In this document: piece by piece, positions 42,027-52,300 of the stretch
How positions within the stretch are numbered: the stretch's first letter is position 1
Layout: each line of letters starts with the position of its first letter
Assembly: GCA_025917655.1 (NCBI GenBank)
Contig: CP084614.1
Coordinates: 744,001-808,000, forward strand
Reading direction: 5' to 3'
Source: Chlorella sorokiniana
Lineage: Eukaryota; Chlorophyta; Trebouxiophyceae; Chlorellales; Chlorellaceae
Length of the DNA: 64,000 bases
Notes under the pieces: generated by a model
What the model was told of the DNA's origin: nothing
Databases searched by the model: none
Seen by the model: the letters and a program-made list of their open reading frames with translations, nothing else
Position numbers and translations under genes: made by a program

Positions 42027-43586
42027 ATGAAGAATTTTCTCTTCAGGGCTCAGCCCTCCAGGGGCCCCCGAGCCACTGTAACCACCACAACAGCAGTGAG
42101 TGCGGTATACAACAGCTTGCCGGGGCACTCTGTCGGCTGCCCAAGCGACGACGGCGGCCGCCTGCTGCCTGCTGCTGCCGGTCTGAGTGGCGTCCGCCTC
42201 CTGCAGGTTCCTTCCAGCGGTGCCGGGGCCACAAGCACCTCTACCAGGGTGGCGCCCGCTCCTGCACAGCCTGCCGCAAACACGAGCGAGCCGCCCCCTC
42301 CAGCCGCCACCCCGGTGGCGCCAGCGTCTGACCTGCAGACCCGCCAGCTGCGCCTGCTCCCCTGGCAGACCAGCGCCAGCCCGGCACGGCAGGCCAGCGC
42401 CAGCCCGGCACCAGCTGAGCGGGAAGACGCCAGTACCAGCCTAGGGCGGCCTGCATCGCCGCCATTGGGGGCGCAGCCAGCAGCGCAGACAGCGCAAACG
42501 GCGACAAGGCGCAGCCACGGCGCCTGCCGGCCGGCTCGCTCGCCGCGGGTGCTGTCCCACCTGGGCAGGCAGGCCCTGTGTGCGAGGTATGCGGGGGCAA
42601 GGGGTACCTCAGGTCGGGCGCCGCGTGCAGCCGTGCCTGGCATGCCAGCAGTGGCGGCAGCGCCCAGACTACAGCCCCGGCGCCTCCTGCTCACGCTGCA
42701 AGACGTCGACTTGGCGGTGCTGGACGGCTCAGCGAGCGGCGCGGCGGGCTCACCCGGCAGCCCAGTGAGCAGCGAGTCCAGCGGGGAGGAGGGGCCCAGC
42801 GCAAGCGGCGACGGCGCCACTGCCGTTGCGCGTCGGCCGCGGCGGCGGGCAGGCCCCATGCCAGCCGAGCAGCGGGAGGCCATCAGCCGCGCCCTGCAGT
42901 CAAAGGGCGCCAAGTCAGCCGAGCACCGGCGGTGAGTGTAGGCTGGCTTGGGCAGCGCTGCCCTGCCTACTCGTGAGCCGCGCCCGCCACGTCGCCGGCC
43001 AGGGCTGCGCTGCGCATGCAGCCCACCAGAGGCAATGGTTCCGTGCTGTGTCGCAGGAGCATTTCACGCGCCATGCGCGAGGCGCACGCCCGCAACCCCA
43101 ACCTGCGACGGTCGGCAGCGGGCCTGAAGAAGCGCTGCGGGTACTGCGGCCAGAGGGGCACAACCGCCGGTCGTGCCCACAGCTGGCGGCTGCCAGCGCG
43201 GGCACAGCGCCCACGCACGGTCCCCCGGCACCCTCAGCCGTGCCGGCCAACAAGTTGATTGTGATTGAGGAGGTGGATGAGGTGGCACCAGCGCAAGCAG
43301 GGGCCGCACCAGCAGCCAGCGTTGAAGGCAGCAGCAGCAGCAGCGGTGGCGTTGCAGGTATCACCACGCCTGCTGGCAGCAGCGGCAGCGCGTCCGCTGG
43401 TCCCCAAGCGCCGGCGCCACCAGCGGCATCAGGCCTTGATGCCAGCACTGGCAGCGCTGACGCAGCGGCGTCAGCGGCGCCGCGGGCCGCAGCCTCGGCA
43501 CCCGTCCCGCCGAGCGGCGGTGCGCAAGCGCTGGGGCCGCTGGCGGATCTGGTGCCCTCGAGGCGCCTGGCCCCGGCATGTCGCTG
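42027..43586 (+). CDS. NUMOD3-like / zinc-knuckle protein
   Basis: Starts MKNFLFRAQPSRGPR, a Ser/Arg/Thr-rich leader that could target an organelle. A long Ala/Pro/Ser region follows. Around 42,575 another frame shows a DnaJ-type CXXCXGXG motif (CEVCGGKGYL) with later CLAC and CSRC pairs, so an intron or frame slip is likely there. An exon ending AISRALQSKGAKSAEHRR is spliced (GT at about 42,932, AG before 43,057) to SISRAMREAHARNPNLRR. Together these form the repeated S/K-rich helix of NUMOD3 modules. Next is a CCHC-like knuckle, CGYCGQRG with NRRSCP, broken by one base in a G-run. An Ala/Ser-rich tail runs to about 43,586. The DUF1995 gene begins at that point and may be the same gene. Function unknown; nucleic-acid binding is inferred. 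Confidence 0.6.
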
Positions 43587-45509
43587 AGCGCAGAGGGCGA
43601 CTGGATCTTCTCCCTGCCCCGCACCAAGGAGGAGTGCGTGGCGCAGGCGGCGCAGGTGCGATGCTGCATGGCTGGCGCAGGTGCGGCATGCGGGCACCGA
43701 GCGCTAGGGGGAAGGCGACGATGCGGCCCCGGCTCCTGTCGCAGGCGGTGCTGCGGGCATGGGACGACGGCATACGGCGGCAGGCAGTGGAGCTGCTGCT
43801 GCCGCAGGCCGACCCCAACGCTGACGGCGGGTGGCCAGGCGGCATCCGGCAGCAGTTCAGGCAAGTGTTGCCGCAGGCGCTCGCCCGCTGCTGGAGTGCA
43901 TGGGCCTGGCGCGGCACTGCTGACCGCTGGCGCTGCCCAGCTGGCGACAGCACGCGCCTGCGCCGCCTGCCTGCAGGGTGGCCAAGCCGATGGTTGAGGC
44001 GATGCTGCTGCGCCTGAAGCAGCACCGCGGGCTGTCGGGCGCATCACCGCCGAGTTCCTGGACGAGGGCGACTGCGTGGGTGAGGGGGAGGGGGTGGGTG
44101 GTGGGGCATTGTGTGCCCTCGGGATGACTGGCAGCAGGGCTGGACTGCAGGGCAGCCTGCTCCGAGGGCGGGGCGGCTATGGGGCAGGTGGGGGTGGGGC
44201 CCACCTCCGCTTGCCCCCTTTTCCCTGCCGCAGGCGCGTGGCAGAGCGAGCGGCTAGGCGCCGTCCTGTTCGCCACGGCCGACACGCTGGAGGGGTTGAG
44301 GCGCATTGACGATGCGCTCAGGTGGGTGCAACCCCGCCGCTGCACTGCCCCGCTGGCCGCCCTGCAGCTGGCAACCGCGCAGCAGGCGCTGCAGGGCTGG
44401 TTCCACCCTGGCCCCCTTTGCTGCCTCCCCCCCCGCAGCGGCCAGCGGCTCACACTGGTGGTCAACCCGCAGTGGCAGACGCAGGGCCAGGTCATCTCAG
44501 GTGCGCCCGCCTGAGGCGACGCGCCTGGCGGGGCCGCCCACGCTTGCCGCACATCACCGGCCAGGGGCACAGCGTCACGCGTCACGCACCCGCCTCCCCC
44601 CCCGCCGCAGACTTTGGCATCGGTCGCGCGCGCAAGGCGGCGGAGCGCTTTGTGTCGGCGTTTGAGGAGTCGTACTACCTGCGGCGCGTGCGTGTGTTTG
44701 GGGACGACGTGCGCATCCTGCGCTGCTACCCAGGGCTGTGGCAGGTACGAGGCGGTGGGTGGTTGGGGGCAAGCGTCCGAGCAAGAGCCTGTGCTGCGGG
44801 CTGCAAGCGTCGCACCAACCTGAACAGACAGGACATGGCATGCCGCTGCTTGCCATCGCACCTTGCATGCTGCTGAGCGTGCAGACGCCCTCCCAACACA
44901 CAGGTGCACTATGTGGCCTCCGAGGCCCCCTCCGACACCGTGCTGCTGAGCTGCGAGGATGCCAAGCCCACCTTCCAGCGCCTCATAGAGCTGCTCAAGG
45001 CGGTGCGCGGCACCAGGTGGGCTGGGGGGACGCCAGGTGCCTGGCGCTGCACACGTCCCCGGCTTGCCCATCCAACAGCCGTGTCAGCGTGGCCAGGCCA
45101 GGCCGCCCTTCTGCGGTTGCTGCTTCCCCTGTGAGGGCTCCCGCCCCACACAGCCCCGCCGCACACGCTGAACCCCACGCGCCGCCCCGCAGGGCCAGCA
45201 AGACGTGGCTGGACCGCGTGCTCACCTCCTCCATGGGCTCCTTCAACGAGTTTGCTGCCTACCAGGCCCAGGGCGCCGGCGCCGGCGCCGCAGCCGGCTC
45301 AGGCGAGGGCACAGACGCGTCATCGACCGCCAAGGGGCGGGAGATTGATGCCTCGGGGGCAGCCAGGGCGAGTCGGGGGAGGCCGCCGCCGGGCCGGGCC
45401 AGGAGCGCGACATTGTGACGGGGAGGTGCTGCCGCCTGCGGTGGAGGGCAAGGCCCCGCGAGACATCCGCCTGCAGCCCGTCCACGAGATCGCCAAGTGG
45501 CTGCCCTAA
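43578..45509 (+). CDS. DUF1995-domain protein (plant/algal plastid family)
   Basis: DUF1995 proteins are found in photosynthetic organisms; the best-known plant member is LPA3, linked to photosystem II. The model starts MSLSAEGDWIFSLPRTKEE and has about eight exons. Recognisable blocks are AVLRAWDDGIRRQAVELLLP (43.75 kb), MVEAMLLRLKQHRGL (43.99), RITAEFLDEGDCV, ERLGAVLFATADTLEGLRRI (44.25), RLTLVVNPQWQTQGQVISDF, FEESYYLRRVRVFGDDVRI (44.66), YPGLWQVHY, FQRLIELLKAVRG (44.97) and TWLDRVLTSSMGSFNEFAAY (45.2). The last residues appear to be VHEIAKWLP before TAA at 45,507. Intron 2 (43,861-43,975) is GC-AG. Single-base frame slips occur near 44,037, 45,350 and 45,420, each at a G-run. The start may lie further upstream if this is fused to the zinc-knuckle gene. 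Confidence 0.78.
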
Positions 45510-45657
45510 CCGTGGATGGGAACCAAACGGCTGCTGAACGACCACAAACCCTGCACCCTACACTGTGCGCTTATGCTTCAGATTTTTCACACATGCATTC
45601 CATGTGGCTGACGCTGTATTTCATGTGCCAAGGCGCCCATTGCGCCCATGTAACGCA

Positions 45658-48077
45658 TCACAAGCTGAACAGCTGGTCGTGCCGCGATCCCAGCCACATG
45701 CTCAGCCGGCTGCATACGCTGGCCGCCTCTTCAGCGGTGGTCAGGGGGTCCAGTGCCAGGTAAAGCTCGGTGTCGGCGCTCACTGCAGAAGGTGGGAAGG
45801 CACCAGACTGACCACGAGCATCAACAGCTGCGACTGCATGCACTCTGCCCGTGGGATGCCCTGTGCATGCTCCATGTTTCAAGCGCCGGCGGCTCCCGCG
45901 GCCTACCCGTCCCCAGCAGCACAAAGCTTGGCCGGGCCTCGAAGCGCAGCCGCTGCAGGGGCCCGCTGCCAGTGCTGCTCTCAAACATGGATGCACGCAG
46001 CTGCGAGTAGGCCGCCACCAACTGCTGCAGCCAGATGGGGCAAGCAGGACAGCTCGACAACAACACACACGCGCCTACCTAGCAAGCACTTCGCCGGGCT
46101 GCAAGCATATGACGGCCAGCCACACAGGCGGGTGCCCGCTCACCTGCTGCAGGCCACCAGCGGACAGGGCCCGGCTGAAGGGGCTCATCACATACTGCTG
46201 CCGCATCGACAGCTTGTATGCAAAGTGCAGCAGCGACGTGGCTCCAAAGGCACCGCCGCCCGCTGCTGCTGGCAGCCTCCGCACAGCCAGCAGAGACCCA
46301 GGTGGGTCGCCGTGCCCTGCTGGCAAGCCATTGTTTTGCAAACTGCTGCTGCTGCTGCCATATTGCTGGCATGCTTCCTGCGTTGCGCTTTGGATCACGG
46401 CCTGCAAAGCGCCCACTGCCTCCAGCTGTTGCTGCATGCGCTGCCGAGCTGCAGATAGTGCTGCAAAGTCCGGCATGCCTCCGCACAGGATCACCACCGC
46501 AGTTTTACTGGGAGCATCCATGTAGTGTATATATGCATGAAGGTTGGCCGCTGCACAGCAGCGAGAAATGCCCAGCGCTGATCAACGGCCAGCCAACCTT
46601 GCACGACAAAGCAGCAAAGTCACTACACACAGCAGCCAGCAGCAAGGGGCACCTGGGTTGAAGCGGGGCAAGCAGATGGGCGTCATTGCTTCGCCAGAGT
46701 GTCGGAATGACTGGTTGGCACCCAGAGTATTCAGCAGCAGCAGCATGTCCCACTGCTGCATGGCAGCCACCCCGGTGGCCGCACACACCGCCGCCACCTG
46801 CCCAGCAGCCACGACCACCCCGTACACTGCGCTTGTGGCCTGCAGGGAGAAATGCCTGCGCCCTCACCATGCGATGCACGCAACTGCGGCGGCAGTTGAC
46901 ATGTGTTACGCTGCCATAATCGCCGCCTCACCTTGACAGCTGCTACGAGCGCGGTTGTCAGCGCCTGCCGCACGCCGCCCAGAAGCGGGAGGGAAGGGTA
47001 TGCGCCCAACAGGGTTGCTGGTGTGGTGGTGAAGGAATCAATAAGAGCAGACAGCATGCCCTCTGACCCACCTGCAGCCAGGAAGGGGCAAACAAGCAAC
47101 TTGCAAGAGGGGCAGCTGAGAGTATGCTCACGTTGAGCAGGACGCGCTGCTGCCAGCGGGTGCTCACCAAGCAGCTTGCGGGCGTCGTAGCCAGGGTTGC
47201 GGGCAAACATGGCAGTCAGGGCGGTGGCCGTGAGGAGCGATACAATCTGGCTGTGCACTAGCACGAGCTTCATGCATCAATGGGAATCGCAAGAAGTGAG
47301 CAGTAAGTGTTGAGCATGTCCATAAATGCAACAACATTCCAGTCAGCGGCGTGGCCATAACACTTGCCTGCATGCGCAATACAGCTGGTGGCTCAGACAA
47401 GGCGGACACTCCAACAAGGCACAGTGGCGGACGTTCCAGAAATGCGAACACATGCTGTCCCGCCCTGCAAGGAAGGCGTGTGGGTCGAAGCACTGCTGGG
47501 ATTTCGGGCACGCATGTGGTTGTGGTAGCCGCATGGGTGGTTGTGGTGTGCCCTACCTGATGTGCTTCAGTGCATGTCCCTTGCTGTGTGCCACAGACAG
47601 AATGGCTTCTGCTGTTGCCATCAGCCCTGCCAGCCGTGATTCGTCACCTCTGTAGCTGTAGATAGGCTTGCCGGCGGTGCTGAACACAAAGACATGCTTG
47701 CTGCTCGAAAGGAGGTGCTGCTCTGATGCCTCGCCAGCCTGATCGCTAGAGGCTCCTGCAGGCATTTGCACGCTGCTGCGCAGGGTAGCCGCCAGCTGCA
47801 ATGGCGCGCTTGCTGTAGCTGCCACAGCCTGCCGTACAGGTTGTTCGTCTTCCTCCCTGCCGAACAGGCCAGACGCAACTGAGGCGGCACTGCGGCGCCC
47901 GCTGTCCTCATCGCTGTAAAGCGACGCCGCACTGCTCGACTGTCGCAGATCACAACCTGCTAGCTGGGATGCGGCCTGCGCTGCTTCTGCTGCTGGCTCG
48001 GCAGGCGCTTGCCGTCCCGAATGGCTATTCAAGTCAGTCTGCCCTCCTTCCTGATCGCTGTTATCGTTGTCATCCAT
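45658..48077 (-). CDS. MON1: Vacuolar fusion protein MON1
   Basis: MON1 pairs with CCZ1 as the Rab7 guanine-nucleotide exchange factor on late endosomes. Start MDDNDNSDQEGGQTD is chosen because no earlier in-frame ATG exists. An acidic/Ser-rich N-terminus precedes the first longin domain (KHVFVFSTAGKPIYSYRG, 47.7 kb; FLERPPLCLVGVS, 47.45). Then come SQIVSLLTATALTAMFA with YDARKLL (47.2), a second longin region (YGVVVAAGQVAAVC; LLLLNTLGANQSFR, 46.75), LHAYIHYMD (46.53), KTAVVILCGGMPDFAALSAA, and the C-terminal region MRQQYVMSPF, FVLLGTG and SADTELYLALDP. The end is SRHDQLFSL. Eight or so exons; intron 47,268-47,367 is GC-AG. It is divergent from the BolA-like gene (about 260 bp between starts). 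Confidence 0.88.
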
Positions 48078-48339
48078 GATGCCTGTCGGCTTTGTCCTGT
48101 GTGCTCTCGTTGCCAAAAGCTTTCGTCGATCAAGGGGTGATCTGTTTTTGGTTGCCAACCAATCATGCTCTCTGGAGTGTAACCATCATACTCATCAAGA
48201 TAATTGCCCCCTTCTTAGGCTTCTTCCAGTCCACTGAGGAAGCGGTATAGGCGGTACAACTGCAGCGAATAAACACCCGGGTTGCGCTTGTAAACAAACA
48301 GCTGTATAAATTCGTGATCTGATTGCCATCTTAATAGGG

Positions 48340-48778
48340 ATGGTGACTGCCGGGGACGTGGAAGCCAGGCTTCGCTCAGCGCTGAAACCCCTTGAAGTGC
48401 TGGTGGAAGACTTGGAAGGGTGCGCCTTGCATTTCTGCAATCAATCACTGCAAGGTCTACATTATCGCGGCCAGCCGCCCTGAGAAGTAGCTGCTCGGCA
48501 GCGGCAGCGTGTGTACCCGCCTCCTGCAGCGACGGTCGAGCATACAATTGTACTGAGGAAAGACAAGTAATCTCCTGCTGCCTTGCAGCTGCGGTACTAG
48601 CTTCAATGTGCACATTGTTAGTCCAGCGTTTGCTGGCAAGCGGCTGCTGGAGCGTCACAAGATGGTGAACGCTGCGCTGGCGCCGCTCATGGGCTCCATC
48701 CACGCTCTGAGCATCAGGAAGGCCAAGACGCCCGAGGAGGATGCAGCGGCGCAGCAGCAGCAAGCTGCAGCAACATGA
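48340..48778 (+). CDS. BolA-like protein (BOLA2-type), 89 residues
   Basis: BolA proteins pair with monothiol glutaredoxins in iron-sulfur and iron homeostasis. Two exons, 48,340-48,419 and 48,589-48,778, join exactly in frame across a GT-AG intron. Exon 1 gives MVTAGDVEARLRSALKPLEV and VEDLEG. Exon 2 gives CGTSFNVHIVSPAFAGKRLL and RHKMVNAALAPLMGSIHALS, the BolA core, with the conserved RH before MVN. The cytosolic (no leader) form resembles BOLA2. The tail is Gln/Ala-rich. Convergent with the glyoxalase-type gene. Confidence 0.9.
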
Positions 48779-49043
48779 CATTGATCCCATAGCGGCTCAG
48801 CTAGTGCTTGTGCTATGGATGCCTGTGTTGGATTCACAAGGTGGTGTTATGCGCAGTGCGATGCTGCAAGGGTGGCAACTTTAGATTTCACTTGTCGTCA
48901 CTGGGTGGCATGCAACATCTTTGTCTATCCGATGGTCCTGGTATCACGAACAGTTGCCTGAGGTTGGCGTCATGGGACGAGTGTATTGATATGAGTATGC
49001 GTTGGCGGCAAGTTTGCATGCCCTGCCAAATCGTGTGTGTGCG

Positions 49044-50063
49044 CTATAGCCAGCCAGTCTCCTCGCCGTGCTGCTTGAGGAACTCGAAGGTAGCATCAAA
49101 GCAACCCAACTCGATGCCGTTACCTGCGAGGACGTGTGGCAAGATTATACCATGCTCAGCATAAGGATTGACCCTTTGAAAGCATACTGCATCGATGCAC
49201 GCGGCACGGCTGATGCCAACCCTCTGGATCGTGACAGAAGAGCTGCTTCACGTTGGCCTCTGCACCAGAAAGGCGCAAGATGGGTTTATGGTAAGCCAAG
49301 CACGACAGATTCCAATCCAACTCATGCACCGTTCAGTGGACAGTTCGCTTCAATTCATGCAGCATCACCGGGCAGCACATGGCGGGAGTACTCGACGCCA
49401 TGGCGCTGCAGCATCCGCTCCGCTTCGTCAAAGTCCTCCACCTGCAGCCTGGCATAGCAGCGGTCAGGTATGCTGCCTGGCTTCACACGAAAGCTCAACG
49501 CACCTCCAGCGCCAGATGGCTGCCCCGCCGGATGAACCAGGCCTCAGGCTCCCCGGCGTACAGCTCCTGCACTCACCGGCTGCCTTGGCCGAGCAACCGT
49601 AGATTGATTGGCGGGTGTCATGCAGCAGCATTGAGGGAACCAACCTTCCAGTCACGAAAGCGGTAGGGCACAGTAGGGTCCCGCTCAATGATGTGAATCA
49701 TGATGCCAAGGCCCTTGAGCCAGTAGCCTGCACCAGGCTACCAACGCGCATGCATGGGGCACCGAATCCTGCCTGCAACCCACACGCTCTCATACTTGCG
49801 TCGGTGCACCGCGCTGCCGCTGTCTCTGAGCAAGCCAGCAGCGGCGCGCCTGGGAAACCTATGGCGGGGCGGGGGATCTCCCTGAAGCCTAGCACCTTGG
49901 TGTAGAAGCGGCGGATGGCTTCCACGTCGAAGGCGCCAATGGCGACGTGGTTGACGGCCTTCAGGGTGATGGACGGCCCCCAGCGCTCGTCGCCGTCGGT
50001 GAAGCTGGGGTTGTTCGCGCCCGCCTGGGGGCACGGGGCAGGCTGGCAGGAGGTGGCTTCCAT
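49044..50063 (-). CDS. Glyoxalase I-like / VOC-superfamily protein
   Basis: Similar to the small plant glyoxalase-I-like (GLYI) proteins; VOC enzymes bind a divalent metal. Start MEATSCQPAPCPQAG. Exon 1 (50,063-49,850) contains LKAVNHVAIGAFDVEAI, RRFYTKVLGF and REIPRPAIGFP. Further exons give YWLKGLGIMIHIIERDP, then WFIRRGSHLALE, VEDFDEAERMLQRHGVEYSR, and KQLFCHDPEG spliced to NGIELGCFDATFEF, ending GEETGWL. Candidate metal ligands are the H of VNHVAI, the H of SHLALE and the E of GIELG. Intron 1 (49,728-49,849) appears to be GC-AG. It lies 35 bp downstream of another minus-strand gene. Catalytic activity as lactoylglutathione lyase is not assured for this subgroup. Confidence 0.85.
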
Positions 50064-50098
50064 TGCCCGTGTCTACATTAGACTCGAGAGCTACACTG

Positions 50099-50455
50099 CT
50101 ACCCCTTCACAGGCAGCGACGGTCCACAGCGCACCAGCTTCAGCACTGGCTTGCACTTGGTAAAGGGGTCGCCCTTGAAATCCCAAGCCTCCACCTCCAC
50201 ATACCGAGGTCCCTGCTGCCTGCGGATGCAGTGAAGTTGGAGAGGCCAAAACAAGCGTGACCGATGGAGGATGGACGCCTTGAGGTCGGGCCAGAACGCG
50301 GCGGTGGACGACCGGCAGCCAAGCTGGCCTTACGCAGGGACACACCGGGCCTGCTGCAGCAGGGCCTCCTTGATGTCTTGAGGCACCCCTTCCTCGCTCT
50401 CAGGTCTGGCAGCACCTCCTTCGCTTCCAGTGCCGCTGCTTCCACTCTCAGCCAT
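50099..50455 (-). CDS. Hypothetical small protein, about 76 residues
   Basis: Two exons join in frame: MAESGSSGTGSEGGAARP...EGVPQDIKEALLQQAR and, after an AG near 50,225, QQGPRYVEVEAWDFKGDPFT...VLKLVRCGPSLPVKG. The N-terminus is acidic and disordered-looking; the second half is a compact mixed segment with Trp and two Cys. No family recognised and no signal peptide. Its stop is only 35 bp before the glyoxalase-like start on the same strand. Upstream it is divergent from the 323-residue unknown gene. An earlier in-frame ATG exists at 50,467. Confidence 0.5.
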
Positions 50456-50621
50456 GATGCCAACCATCTTGAAGTATAACTTCGAATTTAGCAAGAGGGG
50501 AGGAAACAAACGAAAATCATCAACTTGGCTCTCAAGCAAATGCCCTGCTCAGCAGGGTGGAAGGTGCAGCAGGTGCTCTGGTCTCCAACCGTCCAAGGTT
50601 TGTTATTGCATCCAAGGCGCT

Positions 50622-52005
50622 ATGCAGGCCATGGCCAAGCTACAGGCAGCAGCAGGCTCTGCTGCTGCTGGTGGCGACGACGTCTACCCCTTCTCAACCT
50701 TGGCTGTGTGGCGTGACAAGCTGCGCTGTGATCTGAGGAGCGCAGATGCTGGGCCAGGCTTCAGAGCCACCCTGCTCATGCAGCAGGTGTGGACCGCTGC
50801 TGCCGCTGCTGCCGCCCCGCTGCTTGTGTGGAGGTGAACCTGCTGTCCAATTCTCACGCATTCTTGACCTCATGTGATTCAGGGCAAAGATGTGGAGCAG
50901 GCAGGTGCGTGGTGAAGGCAAGCAAGCAAGTTGGATAAGAATACAGGGTTTCCATGTGTTCAGGGCCGTGACTTTTGCATTGCCCCGGCTTGACGACCCA
51001 CCTCCGCAGTGCTGGGCTGCCTCAAGGACTGCCTCTTTGACCTGAACGAAGGCGTGACCTGGGGCCTGCTGGATCCCGGATTCGAGCAGCAGCAGCGCCA
51101 GGCCCTGGTCAACGCCGCCGCCAACGAGCTCAACACCGACAAGCAGTTGTGCGTGCAGCTGGCGCATGAGCACGGCGTGCTTGGGCAGTATGCCGCCCGG
51201 CTGCAGGTGAGTCCAAGCAGCAGCTGCAGCATGTAGTCCGCCTTTGGACATCCTGTCATGAGCAGGCCAGTTCAAGGCTTGACAAGCTGGCCAAAGGGTC
51301 TTGCTAGCTCTTGCCGCTGTGCAGAAGCAGCGCAGCCGCGCGCTGGACGACTACGAGCGGGTGGGCGAGCTCAGGTTTGGGCTGCTCGTTTGGCGCGCAA
51401 ACCTGAGGCGCGACGTGGCGTTGGCACGCAACCCAGCAGCCGGCGGCAGCAGCGACCCACAGCACATCGACCTGCTCTTCCGCTCCGCTTACTGCTCAGC
51501 CCTCAGCCTGATCAGGCGCTGCGCAGACAAGAGCACAGGGTACTGGGCGGGCCAACAGGCCAGGAATGCTCCGGATGGCAACAGCAAGCATTGCCTGCAT
51601 CACGCAGCAGTTCAGGTGTGGCCTGCGCAGCAGCACCCCTCCGCTTCGATTCTTATCCTCGTCAACTAGCGCACGCGCCGCAAGCATGTTGCCCCTGCAC
51701 CACTGCAGAAGGTGCGCAGCGGCCTTCTGGAGCTGGCTGACACGTTTTGTGTGGAGCGCCAGGCCTTGGACCGCCTGTTTGAAGAGGTGCGGAGTGGCAC
51801 GGCTGCGTGCAGCTCAAACAAGGGTACCAAGGCTGTCGTCAGCTTCCGCTCGGCCTGGACTGCGTGGCTGCCAGTGCAGGTGCCAGGCCCCGAGGTGGTT
51901 GGCGCGGTGGAGGGAGCCGAGGGTGCAGAGGGTGAGGACAGCGAGCAGGGCAGCATGCTGCGCAGCGCCGGCGACAAGTGCGAGGCTAGCACCCCGGGCT
52001 TCTGA
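50622..52005 (+). CDS. Hypothetical protein, 323 residues, five exons
   Basis: Exons 50,622-50,786, 50,883-50,904, 51,010-51,206, 51,325-51,615 and 51,709-52,005 fit GT-AG sites and keep frame, including a 22-nt micro-exon. Blocks include VYPFSTLAVWRDKLRCDLRS, VLGCLKDCLFDLNEGVTWGL, QALVNAAANELNTDKQLCVQ, RFGLLVWRANLRRDVALARN and GLLELADTFCVERQALDRLF. Mostly helical and soluble-looking with an acidic Glu/Gly-rich C-terminus. I do not recognise a domain. Divergent from the small gene on its left. A TGTAA 287 bp after the stop could be its poly(A) signal. Confidence 0.75.
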
Positions 52006-52291
52006 CTCACAGTGTGGTGCTTACAGCGGGACAACCGAAAAGGTGAAAACTGGGAGAATGAAAAGTGCGATCTGAAACTGAAACTACCGTTGAGTGACAA
52101 GTTAGGGCAGTTGATAACCGGCGTTGAAAGGGAGGCATACAGGCACGGGTTCAAGGGGCACGTCGTGCGCAAGAATCAGAGACAAGCACGCGCTGAAAAG
52201 AGGCAGGAAGGACCGCCGAGTAACTGCGACGGCAGAAGTGAGGCACACTGCCAGACCTCCAACCCCTGCATCCCTGATGAAAAACCAAACA

Positions 52292-52296
52292 TGTAA
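52292..52296 (+). promoter_or_regulatory. Putative TGTAA poly(A) signal
   Basis: TGTAA in ACATGTAAAGCTT, between the convergent ends of the 323-residue gene (plus) and the RRM gene (minus, stop at 52,301). Green algae commonly use TGTAA ~10-20 nt before the cleavage site. The call rests on motif and position only. Confidence 0.4.
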
Positions 52297-52300
52297 AGCT

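Noticed and set aside
47553-48158. MON1 start further upstream at 48,158
   Set aside because: That position is a TTG codon; the first in-frame ATG is at 48,077.
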